A DNA stretch of 64,000 nucleotides from Candidatus Margulisiibacteriota bacterium (GTDB lineage: Bacteria; Margulisbacteria; WOR-1; O2-12-FULL-45-9; XYB2-FULL-48-7): NCBI GenBank assembly GCA_025453605.1, contig JALOPZ010000004.1:1-64000 (forward strand), in the 5' to 3' direction. Made by a program: the position numbers and the translations under genes. The notes under the pieces were generated by a model. That model searched no databases, had not been told where the DNA came from, and saw only the letters and a program-made list of their open reading frames with translations. Below, piece by piece: positions 35,719 to 44,467 of the stretch (its first letter is position 1; each line of letters starts with the position of its first letter).

Positions 35719-37591
35719 CCCGCTTCTGGATATTCGGGACCTGGTAGAGGACTTCACATGCTTCCGCCCGGGAGAAAGGCTCGGCCGGCCGGAACTCTTT
35801 GCCGGCCAGGTATTTCAGCATCCCGGCTTTCTTGGCCGGTTCAATGTATTTATTCGCCCAGAAGTCGGCCTTCAGATCGGAGAAAGGCGGTTCTTTGAGC
35901 CCGGTTTCTTCCGCCAGTTTAGCGTAACGGGCGAGGAGGGCAATCCCCTCGGCCCTGGTTAAGACCTTGTTCGGCTGGAATTTGCCATCCTGGTAGCCGG
36001 TTACATACCCTTCACGATTGCCGAAAACGATATACTTGGCGGCCCAGTGCTTCCTGCTGACGTCGGTAAAGATCTCTTCGCTGGCGAGCGGCGTTAGCTC
36101 TTCTGCTCTGATCGGCAGGGTCTTGACCAGGACGGTGACCAGCTCGGCCCTGGTTATCCCGCGTTCCGGTTTGAAGGTGTCGTCAGGATAACCGTAGACC
36201 AGGCCAAGTACCCCGCACAGCGCGATCGGCTCGATCGCCCAGAACGAGACCGGCGTATCTTTGAACGGGGTGATCCGCAGGACGCGGACTTCGCCGGAAC
36301 CGGCTTCACCGCTGACGAAACCGAGGAGGTTGATCACGTTGCGGCCGTCACGCAGCGGTTCCTTGGCGGTAAATAAGTTGGGATCGGCGACCGGCCGATT
36401 GTTGACGTAAGCGGCCAGGAGCGCCTCGGTCGTGGTGACATTAAAGGCGTCGCTGGTGGCGGAGAGGCCGGGAACGGTCCAGGTCCGTTTTTGGTCTACC
36501 AGGAGCTCCGCGTAACCTTCGGCGGTGAGGTCGACCTCGGCCAGGTCGGTGATCAGACGATCTTTCGGGTGGAGGACCCTGAATTTCACTTCTTTCTTCT
36601 TCAGCTTGCGGTCGTAGGTCAGGATCCGGTCGCCGACGTAAGAGAGCGAAAAGTAGTGCGGGGTGTCGCCCGGTATGCCCGGCCGCTGGTAGTAGGCATA
36701 GTCGAACCGGAAGCCGTTGTTCGTTAAGCCGATCCCCAGGGTTAGCCCGCTGCCGGCCGCCTCCTGATTGATCCCGCCGCGCAGCGCGATGTTCTTGACC
36801 GGTGAGTATTCCAGCCCGAGGTGATAAAGGCCGACCGGCAGATCGAGATCAAACCCGGCCTTTAGGCTTTGGGCGTTAAAATTAAGCGCTTCGCCGGTCG
36901 CACCGAGAACATTGGCCGCCAGACCAAGTTTATAGTTGGCGCCCAGTTTATCTTCCGTATTGGCCCATTTGATGCTGCCGCCCAGGATATTGCTCAGGTT
37001 AGCTCCGACGTTGAGCCAATGGTTCATTTTATAGCCGGCGCCGAGATCAAGGCCTAGCCCGGTGCCGCGATCGCTGTAACCGCCGCCGGAGAGCGCCTGG
37101 TTGAATAATTTTAAGTTGCCACCGAGGGTGAAGGTCGATAACCGGCGGGAGTAGGAGAGGGCGATCACGCTGTTATCGTAACTGCCAGCCTCCTGGCTCG
37201 GATTGATCAGGATCCGGCCGGTCGCCGGATCAAGATAGGTCGGCAGGGAACCGCTGACCCCCAGACCGGCGTAACCGAGGCCAAAGGTCCCGTAGCTGGT
37301 CGGCACCGCCCAGGCGAATATATTGTACTGGGTCTCATCCGCGAGCAGCTTGCGGGAGGCGGAAGTTAGCTGCGGGAATTCGATCCCGGTCAGGCCGGAG
37401 GGATTGGTAAAGAGCGCGTTGGCGTCGCCGCCGAATGCCGCTCCGACGCCGCCCATGCCGAGCTGGCGCGGCGCGAACAGGTTCTGGCCGGGGTCGACGG
37501 TGGTGCCGTTCAGCGCAAAGGCCGAATGACCAATGACCAATGAAAAATAGCAAATGAAGGTAAATATTATGATAGATCGATTAAGTTTCAT
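35672..37591 (-). CDS. Outer-membrane barrel-like protein with C-terminal SLH domains
   Basis: The 639-residue protein has a signal peptide and a PorV/UPF0164-like barrel region (residues ~30-325; FAPRQLGMGGVGAAFGGDAN, NPSGL). An Ig-like middle (~345-460) follows, then three SLH motifs at the C-terminus (GYPDDTFKPERGITRAELVT, FTDVSRKHWAAKYI, FSDLKADFWANKYI). SLH domains bind pyruvylated cell-wall polymers, so the protein could tie the outer membrane to peptidoglycan. In cyanobacterial and Negativicutes porins the SLH part is N-terminal, so this order is reversed. The signal peptide core is encoded by a heptanucleotide tract (37522-37556). Confidence 0.8.
   Translation of the reverse strand: MKLNRSIIIFTFICYFSLVIGHSAFALNGTTVDPGQNLFAPRQLGMGGVGAAFGGDANALFTNPSGLTGIEFPQLTSASRKLLADETQYNIFAWAVPTSYGTFGLGYAGLGVSGSLPTYLDPATGRILINPSQEAGSYDNSVIALSYSRRLSTFTLGGNLKLFNQALSGGGYSDRGTGLGLDLGAGYKMNHWLNVGANLSNILGGSIKWANTEDKLGANYKLGLAANVLGATGEALNFNAQSLKAGFDLDLPVGLYHLGLEYSPVKNIALRGGINQEAAGSGLTLGIGLTNNGFRFDYAYYQRPGIPGDTPHYFSLSYVGDRILTYDRKLKKKEVKFRVLHPKDRLITDLAEVDLTAEGYAELLVDQKRTWTVPGLSATSDAFNVTTTEALLAAYVNNRPVADPNLFTAKEPLRDGRNVINLLGFVSGEAGSGEVRVLRITPFKDTPVSFWAIEPIALCGVLGLVYGYPDDTFKPERGITRAELVTVLVKTLPIRAEELTPLASEEIFTDVSRKHWAAKYIVFGNREGYVTGYQDGKFQPNKVLTRAEGIALLARYAKLAEETGLKEPPFSDLKADFWANKYIEPAKKAGMLKYLAGKEFRPAEPFSRAEACEVLYQVPNIQKRANEWWDTGVVSAAHP
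37522..37556 (-). repeat. Heptanucleotide tract encoding a signal peptide
   Basis: On the minus strand CATTTGC, TATTTTT, CATTGGT, CATTGGT and CATTCGG follow each other in one 7-bp phase and encode the hydrophobic YFSLVIGHSA part of the SLH protein's signal peptide. Confidence 0.7.
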
Positions 37592-38271
37592 CGTTTCAGG
37601 ACCGTGACTTTTCCTTTGCCGACCAGTTTGCCGTCGGCGATCAATAGATAAACGTATATACCGTTGCCGGCGACATTGCCGCCGGCGGAGCGGCCGTCCC
37701 AGGTGACGGCGTTATAACCGGCCGAGCCGCCGTTCACTCCCGCCGCATAAGACTGTTTTACCAGCAGTGTCCCCGCCAGATCGTGGATCGACAGGGTGAC
37801 ATTGGCCGACCGGGTCAGTGTGTAACCGATCTTGGCGGTCGGAGTAGCAGCGTTACCGGGATCGAACGGGTTGGGATAGCAGAGCGGGGCGCCGATCGCC
37901 GCCGGATCGCCGGCCGTCCGGACGTAGAGCGGGGTCAGTTCGTAAACCGCTTCGGCCGTGGTGGCATCGGCCGCTTCGATCGTCAAAGCGAAGATGCCGT
38001 CGGCCAGCGCGGTGGTGATCTCCGCAGTCGCGTAATAGTTGTTGCCGCTCTGGACAAAGGTCAGGTTGGTGAGGGCCGAGCCGACCTCCAGCGTCGCTCT
38101 GACCGGGCCGGTGGTCGTGGTGGCGATGATCTCGATCCGGGGCGTCGCCGAGAGCGAATCGCCGGGGATCGCCGTGACGCCGTTCAGTTTGACCGACAGG
38201 GTCGGTCGGGCAAAAGCACAGCCGCTAATGACCAGGAGAAGCATTAAAACCGCAATTATCGTTTTTTTCAT
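37588..38271 (-). CDS. Exported protein with a FlgD-Ig/T9SS-like C-terminal domain
   Basis: The 227-residue protein has a signal peptide (KKTIIAVLMLLLVISGCAFA; the Cys could also be a lipobox), a beta domain, and a C-terminal FlgD-Ig-like domain marked by CYPNPFDPG and GNGIYVYLLIADGKLVGKGK. Such C-terminal domains occur in surface proteins and type IX cargo, but no type IX genes are in the window. It overlaps the SLH gene by ATGA and lies downstream of the TraF-like gene, so all three are co-expressed. Confidence 0.75.
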   Translation of the reverse strand: MKKTIIAVLMLLLVISGCAFARPTLSVKLNGVTAIPGDSLSATPRIEIIATTTTGPVRATLEVGSALTNLTFVQSGNNYYATAEITTALADGIFALTIEAADATTAEAVYELTPLYVRTAGDPAAIGAPLCYPNPFDPGNAATPTAKIGYTLTRSANVTLSIHDLAGTLLVKQSYAAGVNGGSAGYNAVTWDGRSAGGNVAGNGIYVYLLIADGKLVGKGKVTVLKR

Positions 38272-38272
38272 A

Positions 38273-40177
38273 TTAGAACCGATAGGTCACCGCCAATGTT
38301 TGAATAAATTTCAGATCGCTGCTCTCAAAGCTTTTATCGCCCACGGCCGGCGCCGGTTTTTCGCTGTAGGCCGCCGCGGTCGCCAGCGGGTCGGCCTGCA
38401 GGAGATAATTGACCTGCCAGGCGTCTTTGGTCAGGCCGACATTGCAGTAGGCCATCTTGGTCAGGTCCAGATTGGTCGTGTCGACCTGGAGCAGGCTGAC
38501 CAGCGGCAGAGCGCTGACCCCAAATGAGCTGTCAAACAGATAACTCCAGAAGTTGATGGTCATCCCCAGATCGAGCTTGAGCGGCAGCGCGCCGAATTTA
38601 AAGGCTTTGTCGATGTTCTCCTGTTCCTTCGGTTGCAGCCCGGTCACCGTCGGTTTTAAGGCCAGCGTGGTGCCGCCGCGCAGCCACCAGGGGAGGACAA
38701 AAACCTGGGTCTCGGTACCGATCCGCAGAAAATTAAGATTGCTGACGGTGATGTTCTTGGCTTCGACCGAGCCCGGGATCGTGATCGCGGTCTGGTTGGT
38801 CTCCAGGTCGACGGCGATCAGGAACGGGCGCTTGAGCGCGAAGCCGCAGCGGAAACGTTTTGGCAATGGATAGTTTTTGACCGGCTCCAGATACATTGGT
38901 TGACCGCCGGCCTCGTAGGTGGTGATCCAGCGATCGGAGAGCAGCTGCCAGCTGCCGCTGCTCCCCGGCTCAAAAAGGTTTTGCGCTTCTTGAGTGTTGA
39001 AATCGCGATAGCTCAGATAGCTGGCCAGGCCGCTCCCTTTCATCTCCAGCGCGGCGCCGCCGATGTTCTCCATGACCACTCCGGCAGTGAACCACTCGCT
39101 GAAGTCGTACATCAGGCCAAGATCGAAACGGGCCGCACTGCCGCTATAGTAGCCGCGGTATTTGGCGTTGGCGATCAGTTCCCCCTGTGGGACGTCGATC
39201 ACTTTGCCGTTATAGCCGGAGGAAGTACCGTAACGGCCGGCGTTGGTGGTCCAGTCGATTAGGTCGGCCTGATTGGTCGGATCAAAGTTCGGCGCGTAGA
39301 AAGACTGATCAGCGGTATCGGCACTGACCACGCTCCGAACGTCGTTGTCGATCACGGCAGTGGCGGCGATCGGCAGCAGGTTGAGACCGGCGTACAGGTT
39401 GCCGTGCCGGGCGGCGATCGTGCCGATATACGGCGACTGGATCGCCAGATCGTTGCGTAGTTCGCTGATGTTGATGACCGGCAGCGTTACCTCCTGAGAA
39501 AGAAAACCGGACCAGACCGGGCCACTTTCATAAGTGATCCCGGGGGCGAACTGGTAGAGGAGATGCCCGGCGCTGTTGATCCGCAGATCGCCCATATCGG
39601 TGTTATACATGTTCATCGCCATCCGGCCGGTGAGGGGGAAGCTGCCGGCCAGGTCGAGCCCGGCGCCCACCGGGTTGTAGGAGGCAAAGCCGACCGTCAG
39701 CCAATCGTTGACCCGTTGGGCGGCGGAAAAGTTATTGCCGGAGACGGTGGTGGCGTAATTCAGGTGGCTCTTGACCTCAACTTCTTTGGTCGCGATCCCG
39801 CCGCCGATCTGGCCGGGATAGCGGAAGAAGAGGGCGTAGTTCATTTTACTATCCTGACCCGACCCGGCGCCGACCTCGAAGGAGCCGCTCATCTCTTTCA
39901 GTTTGAAGGTTTGGTCGATATTGTAACTGCCGGTCGCGGTGGCCAGGCCGACGAAGGCTTCGGACAGCTTAAGCTTGCCCAGTGAAGCCGGGTTCCAGAG
40001 CGCGCTTTTCATCCCTTTATCCAGCGTGGAGTAGTAATTACCGAGGCCGGGAAAAGGATTCTCGGCCGGGGGAACGGTCAGCCGGACGTTGCCGTAGGGG
40101 AAGTCGAGATCGGCCGCCAGGGCCAGGGAAGCGGTTAAAATCAAGGCCAACGTAGTTGCTGCTATCTTGCGCGTCAC
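38273..40177 (-). CDS. TraF-like outer-membrane beta-barrel protein
   Basis: The ~634-residue protein has a signal peptide (TRKIAATTLALILTASLALA), and repeated amphipathic strands ending in LKFIQTLAVTYRF, with a C-terminal Phe typical of outer-membrane barrels. An NPASLGKLKLSEAFVG segment resembles the TraF/PorV-type barrels. The GTG at 40177 is chosen because TTGACA (40213-40208), 17 nt and TAGAAT (40190-40185) place transcription start at that codon. Other ATGs upstream would precede the transcript. It is first in the three-gene SLH operon. Confidence 0.7.
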   Translation of the reverse strand: MTRKIAATTLALILTASLALAADLDFPYGNVRLTVPPAENPFPGLGNYYSTLDKGMKSALWNPASLGKLKLSEAFVGLATATGSYNIDQTFKLKEMSGSFEVGAGSGQDSKMNYALFFRYPGQIGGGIATKEVEVKSHLNYATTVSGNNFSAAQRVNDWLTVGFASYNPVGAGLDLAGSFPLTGRMAMNMYNTDMGDLRINSAGHLLYQFAPGITYESGPVWSGFLSQEVTLPVINISELRNDLAIQSPYIGTIAARHGNLYAGLNLLPIAATAVIDNDVRSVVSADTADQSFYAPNFDPTNQADLIDWTTNAGRYGTSSGYNGKVIDVPQGELIANAKYRGYYSGSAARFDLGLMYDFSEWFTAGVVMENIGGAALEMKGSGLASYLSYRDFNTQEAQNLFEPGSSGSWQLLSDRWITTYEAGGQPMYLEPVKNYPLPKRFRCGFALKRPFLIAVDLETNQTAITIPGSVEAKNITVSNLNFLRIGTETQVFVLPWWLRGGTTLALKPTVTGLQPKEQENIDKAFKFGALPLKLDLGMTINFWSYLFDSSFGVSALPLVSLLQVDTTNLDLTKMAYCNVGLTKDAWQVNYLLQADPLATAAAYSEKPAPAVGDKSFESSDLKFIQTLAVTYRF

Positions 40178-40184
40178 TGCCGGC

Positions 40185-40234
40185 ATTCTAGGTAAGTTGT
40201 CGTCCGTTGTCAAGGCGCTTTCGCGTGCTATAAT
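40185..40234. promoter_or_regulatory. Divergent promoters of the SLH operon and coaE sharing a -35
   Basis: Minus strand: TTGACA (40213-40208)-17 nt-TAGAAT (40190-40185). Plus strand: TTGTCA (40207-40212)-16 nt-TATAAT (40229-40234) with TGC before it. The two -35 boxes lie on the same seven base pairs, so the promoters must exclude each other. Confidence 0.75.
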
Positions 40235-40243
40235 TTAAGTCTA

Positions 40244-40810
40244 ATGATCATCGGTTTGACCGGCCCGGCGGCCGCCGGGAAGAACGAAGTTGCCAGGTGC
40301 CTGAAGCGGAGCGGGGCGCTGGTCATCGATGCGGACAAAGTTGCCCACGAGCTGTACGCCGCGCAGACCCCGGTCTGGCACGAACTGGTCAAGGCGTTCG
40401 GCTCGCGGATCCTGATGCGGGGCGGCCGGGTCGACCGCAAGAAGCTCGGCGAGATCGTCTTTGCCGACCGGAAAAAACTCCAGCTATTGAACAAGATCGT
40501 CCACCCGGCGTTGAAAGAGAGCATCGAACGGAGAACATTGAACGTGGAACATAAGGGGATGATCGTAATTAACGCGGCGGTGCTCAAGGAGATCGGCCTG
40601 GTCCCGCTGGTCGACCAGGTCTGGGTCGTGACGGCACCGCGCGCGACCAGGCTGAAACGGCTGATCAAGCGGGGATCGTCCCGGGGCGAAGCGCTCCGGC
40701 TGCTTTCGTCCCAGCCGTCGCTCCGCAGCTACTTGTTACTCGCCGACCGGGTGATCAGGAACGAAGGGACCTTGACGCAGTTATATGCCGGAATTCGCGC
40801 TAACCTCTAA
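40244..40810 (+). CDS. coaE: Dephospho-CoA kinase
   Basis: CoaE phosphorylates dephospho-CoA in the last step of CoA synthesis. The 188 residues contain VIDADKVAHELY, ILMRGGRVDRKKLGEIVFAD and KIVHPALKESIE. The P-loop reads GPAAAGKNE, with Asn instead of the usual Ser/Thr after GK. A heptanucleotide tract (40526-40553) encodes ERRTLNVEHKG just after the HPALKESI helix. The uvrB start lies inside its last 26 nt. Confidence 0.9.
   Translation: MIIGLTGPAAAGKNEVARCLKRSGALVIDADKVAHELYAAQTPVWHELVKAFGSRILMRGGRVDRKKLGEIVFADRKKLQLLNKIVHPALKESIERRTLNVEHKGMIVINAAVLKEIGLVPLVDQVWVVTAPRATRLKRLIKRGSSRGEALRLLSSQPSLRSYLLLADRVIRNEGTLTQLYAGIRANL
40526..40553 (+). repeat. Heptanucleotide tract in coaE (GAACNNN family)
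   Basis: Four perfect-phase heptamers GAACGGA, GAACATT, GAACGTG and GAACATA. Confidence 0.8.
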
Positions 40811-42761
40811 TTTTGCCCCCCGCGGCGATCAGCCCAAGGCGATCGATCAGCTGATCGGCGGTCTAAACCGGGGTGACCGGTTCCAAACCTTGCTTGGGAT
40901 AACCGGCTCGGGGAAGACGTTCACCATGGCCAATGTCATTGAACAGGTCCAGCGGCCGACGCTGATCATCTCGCCGAACAAGACGCTGGCCGCCCAGCTC
41001 TGCCAGGAGTTCCGCTCGTTCTTTCCGCAGAACGCGGTCGAATATTTCGTCAGCTACTACGATTATTATCAGCCGGAAGCGTACATCCCGCAGACCGATA
41101 CCTACATTGAAAAAGACTCCTCGATCAACGACGAGCTTGACCGGCTCCGCCACGAAGCGACCATGGCGCTGATCTCGCGGCGCGACGTGATCGTCGTCGC
41201 CTCCGTTTCCTGCATTTACAATCTCGGCACGCCCAAAGATTATCTGAAAGCGGCCATTGTGCTGCAGCCGGGGACACCGCTCGATCGGGAAGAATTTATC
41301 CGGCAATTAGTCGGCATAAAGTATGAACGGAACGATTTTGAGCTGAAGCGGGGCCGGTTCCGCGTTCGCGGCGAGGTCATCGAGATCATGCCCGCTTACG
41401 AAAAGAACCTGATCCGGATCGAGCTCGATGGCGACAAGGTCGGCAAATTGACGGCGCTGGAGCCGGTGGCCGGTAAAAAACTGCAGTCGCTGGAGCGGGC
41501 GATAATCTTCCCCGGGACCCACTACGTCACCTTTGAGGATAAGATGGAAGGGGCGCTCCTGGCGATCAAACGGGACCTGGAACTGCAGCTGACCGCGCTC
41601 CGCGGCCAGAATAAATTGGTGGAAGCGCAGCGGCTGGAACAGCGGACCAGGTATGACCTGGAAATAATCCGGGAGATGGGGTACTGCTCGGGGATCGAGA
41701 ACTACTCCCGCTATTTTGACGGCCGCCAGCCGGGGGACTCGCCGTCGACCCTGATCGACTATTTTCCGGACGACTTTTTGGTCTTTATCGACGAATCGCA
41801 CGTCACCGTGCCGCAGCTACACGCCATGTACAACGGCGACCGGGCGCGCAAGAACACGCTGATCGATTTCGGCTTCCGGCTCCCGTCCGCGCTGGACAAC
41901 CGGCCGCTCCGGTTCGAGGAGACGGAAAAGAAGCTTAAACAAGTCGTCTTTGTCTCCGCCACACCGTCCAAATACGAACGGCAGGTTTCCAGCCAGCTGG
42001 TCGAGCAGATCATCCGGCCGACCGGCTTGATCGATCCGGCCGTTGAGGTCCGGCGCGCCGAGGGCCAGGTGGAAGACCTGTTAAAAGAGGTCAAAGCGCG
42101 GGTTGGCCGGCAGGAGCGGGTGCTGGTCACCACGCTGACCAAGCGGATGGCGGAAGACCTCTCCGAATACCTGAACGAGGCGGGGATCAAGGTCCGCTAC
42201 CTGCACTCCGACGTGGAGACGCTTGACCGGATCGAGATCCTGCGGGGACTGCGGTTGGGCGAGTTCGACGTGCTGGTCGGGATCAATCTCTTGCGGGAAG
42301 GGCTCGACCTGCCGGAAGTCTCTCTGGTGGCGATCCTCGACGCGGACAAGGAAGGTTTCCTGCGCGGTGAGACCTCGCTGATCCAGACGATCGGCCGGGC
42401 GGCGCGCAATGTTAACGGGACCGTTCTCCTTTACGCTGAGCGGACGACCGATTCGATGGCGGCGGCACTGCGCGAGACCAACCGGCGGCGGAAGATCCAG
42501 ATCGAATATAACGAAGAGCACGGCATCACACCGCAGACGATCGTCAAAGAGATCAGCGATATCTCCGACCGGATCCGCGAGAGCAAGATCTCCGAGATCA
42601 AGCGGCTTAAAGAATTCGTCCCGGCCAACGAGGTGCCCGATCTGATCAAGGCGTTGGAGGATGAAATGGCTCAGGCGGCGACCGAGCTGAACTTTGAGCA
42701 GGCGGCCGCGCTCCGCGACCGGATCAAAGAGCTGAAGAAGGCGTTTGGGCTTAAGGGGTAG
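40785..42761 (+). CDS. uvrB: UvrABC system protein B
   Basis: The 658-residue helicase-like protein verifies damage in nucleotide excision repair. It has the Walker A motif [20 protein letters not shown], the beta-hairpin region [20 protein letters not shown], helicase motifs ([10 protein letters not shown]) and the C-terminal UVR motif ([18 protein letters not shown]) that contacts UvrC. The start overlaps coaE. Its last 11 bp overlap the convergent lipoprotein gene. Confidence 0.97.
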   Translation: MPEFALTSNFAPRGDQPKAIDQLIGGLNRGDRFQTLLGITGSGKTFTMANVIEQVQRPTLIISPNKTLAAQLCQEFRSFFPQNAVEYFVSYYDYYQPEAYIPQTDTYIEKDSSINDELDRLRHEATMALISRRDVIVVASVSCIYNLGTPKDYLKAAIVLQPGTPLDREEFIRQLVGIKYERNDFELKRGRFRVRGEVIEIMPAYEKNLIRIELDGDKVGKLTALEPVAGKKLQSLERAIIFPGTHYVTFEDKMEGALLAIKRDLELQLTALRGQNKLVEAQRLEQRTRYDLEIIREMGYCSGIENYSRYFDGRQPGDSPSTLIDYFPDDFLVFIDESHVTVPQLHAMYNGDRARKNTLIDFGFRLPSALDNRPLRFEETEKKLKQVVFVSATPSKYERQVSSQLVEQIIRPTGLIDPAVEVRRAEGQVEDLLKEVKARVGRQERVLVTTLTKRMAEDLSEYLNEAGIKVRYLHSDVETLDRIEILRGLRLGEFDVLVGINLLREGLDLPEVSLVAILDADKEGFLRGETSLIQTIGRAARNVNGTVLLYAERTTDSMAAALRETNRRRKIQIEYNEEHGITPQTIVKEISDISDRIRESKISEIKRLKEFVPANEVPDLIKALEDEMAQAATELNFEQAAALRDRIKELKKAFGLKG

Positions 42762-44370
42762 CCGGCTCCGGCTGATAATCCGGGTTGGTGATCGTAAACG
42801 AATTGCTGACGCCGATATATTTCCCTTCAATGTCCTGATATTCCAAGTATGCTTGGACTTCTTTACTGGCCGTGTTCAGGAATATGCGGGCAGAAAAATT
42901 GCTGGTCGCGTCACAAAGCTTATTTCCGGATACGTCGCAGTTCTGCCGATGTTTTGTTCCCCGAGGATCGACAATGATCAGAGAGGCTGAAAGCGCGTTT
43001 TTTGGTAAATTGAAATCATGTAAAGTTAACCGGTAGGCAAAGGTCTCGGGTGTTTTAACCCGGCGAGCCTCCGCGAGTTTTGGATCGCAGCCATCAAAAA
43101 AACCGGTCCAGCAGCGCTCCGAATAGCTTTCTCTATGCAGGTTTTTTATGACGACCCGACCAGCTCGTCTGGCGCTAGCGACTTCGTTCAAATTACGCTG
43201 AGCCATTCTGACGATCTGGCTAGTGCTGTCTGCCGCCCCGGAAAGAAAAGTTTGAAGATCAGCTTCGCGCTCATACCTGTGCTCGGCAACCAGCTTATTG
43301 ATCTGGTTTCGGTCTTTTGGGGCGAGCTGGCCACTTTTTTCTAGGCGCTTCGCGTAATTAAGTAAATCCGCAAGGTTGAGGTGAGAATCAGCGCTGTTCA
43401 ATTGCCTGACTAGAGATTGAAATGTCGTGGCATCTCCGAAATTGACCAAGGCCTTGGTTTCCCGCATATGCTCAGCCACAAAAGAAATCAGTGATGAGTC
43501 GGTTTCCAGTCGGCGCAAGATCTCCGTCCCGCTGATCTCGTTCAATTTTGGGTGATGGATCCACGACGTGGCAAGATATAAATCCTTTAATTGCTGGTTT
43601 GATAGTTTTGGTAGATTATCGAGCGAGCCAATCGTTAATAGTTCGCCCAGGCAGATATCCAGCCGGGAGTGATTCCAGAAAAGCTTGTCTTCATCCCGAT
43701 CACTCAGCTGTGGCAGAGCAGCGTTAATAAAGCTGACATCGATCTTATAAAAGCTGCCCAGGAGGCCATTGGCCCGAAACCTGATATAGATGTTTTCGGC
43801 GGGATCAAGAGCAATCTTTTCCAGTACAGACTGGGTAATGAGCCTTTTATCAGCGGCGGACAGCGCCTTTTCGCGCAATTCTTTGTTGAAGCGGCTATTG
43901 CTGACGATCTGGTCTAAGAGCGGGGTGTGTTGCGCGGCCAGGAAATTATCCCAGTTAAAATCGAACAGTCTTTGTTCGTCAAAATAGCGCGGATCGATCA
44001 TATATTTGGGATCAATTATATTGAGATGCGCGCCAGTTTGTGGATTGTTAATTATACTGACCAGTTGATCGGCCAGGAGTTTCTCTCCGTTAGCGCGGAC
44101 AGTCGCGTTATTTGCGCCGCTCCGCTTTAAATATTCCCAGCCTTCTTCCTGGGTGATCTTCCTGTCCTTATTGCCATCGATGGCCGATTGATAACCTTCT
44201 TCTGCCTTAAACCAAGAGTAATGATTTTCGTTGATCACGCCGTCATTGTTTTTGTCTTCCAGCCCCAAAGCGGTAAAGATCGGCGGCTGTTCGGGCTTCT
44301 TTACCACCTTAGAGCTGCAGGCCGAGAAGCCCAGAGCGGCTCCCCCTAACAGAATAATTGGTGCGATCAT
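42751..44370 (-). CDS. Orphan lipoprotein with EF-hand-like loops, AT-richer than neighbours
   Basis: The 539-residue protein has a lipobox (LGFSACSS) and two calcium-loop-like motifs, DKNNDGVINENH and DGNKDRKITQEEG, near the N-terminus. A long helical middle follows, and a C-terminal beta part contains YLEYQDIEGKYIGVSNSF. No family is recognised. Base composition is visibly lower in GC and codon use is less biased than in uvrB or dapA, suggesting acquisition. GGGGGAA is a clear Shine-Dalgarno. Confidence 0.7.
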   Translation of the reverse strand: MIAPIILLGGAALGFSACSSKVVKKPEQPPIFTALGLEDKNNDGVINENHYSWFKAEEGYQSAIDGNKDRKITQEEGWEYLKRSGANNATVRANGEKLLADQLVSIINNPQTGAHLNIIDPKYMIDPRYFDEQRLFDFNWDNFLAAQHTPLLDQIVSNSRFNKELREKALSAADKRLITQSVLEKIALDPAENIYIRFRANGLLGSFYKIDVSFINAALPQLSDRDEDKLFWNHSRLDICLGELLTIGSLDNLPKLSNQQLKDLYLATSWIHHPKLNEISGTEILRRLETDSSLISFVAEHMRETKALVNFGDATTFQSLVRQLNSADSHLNLADLLNYAKRLEKSGQLAPKDRNQINKLVAEHRYEREADLQTFLSGAADSTSQIVRMAQRNLNEVASARRAGRVVIKNLHRESYSERCWTGFFDGCDPKLAEARRVKTPETFAYRLTLHDFNLPKNALSASLIIVDPRGTKHRQNCDVSGNKLCDATSNFSARIFLNTASKEVQAYLEYQDIEGKYIGVSNSFTITNPDYQPEPATP

Positions 44371-44467
44371 GGTAATTCCCCCTATTGAACGATTCGGTCA
44401 ATGGATTATCAGCGGCTGAGCGGGATAATTTCACATTATTATGGGCAAAGAATCATAAAAGAGGGTG

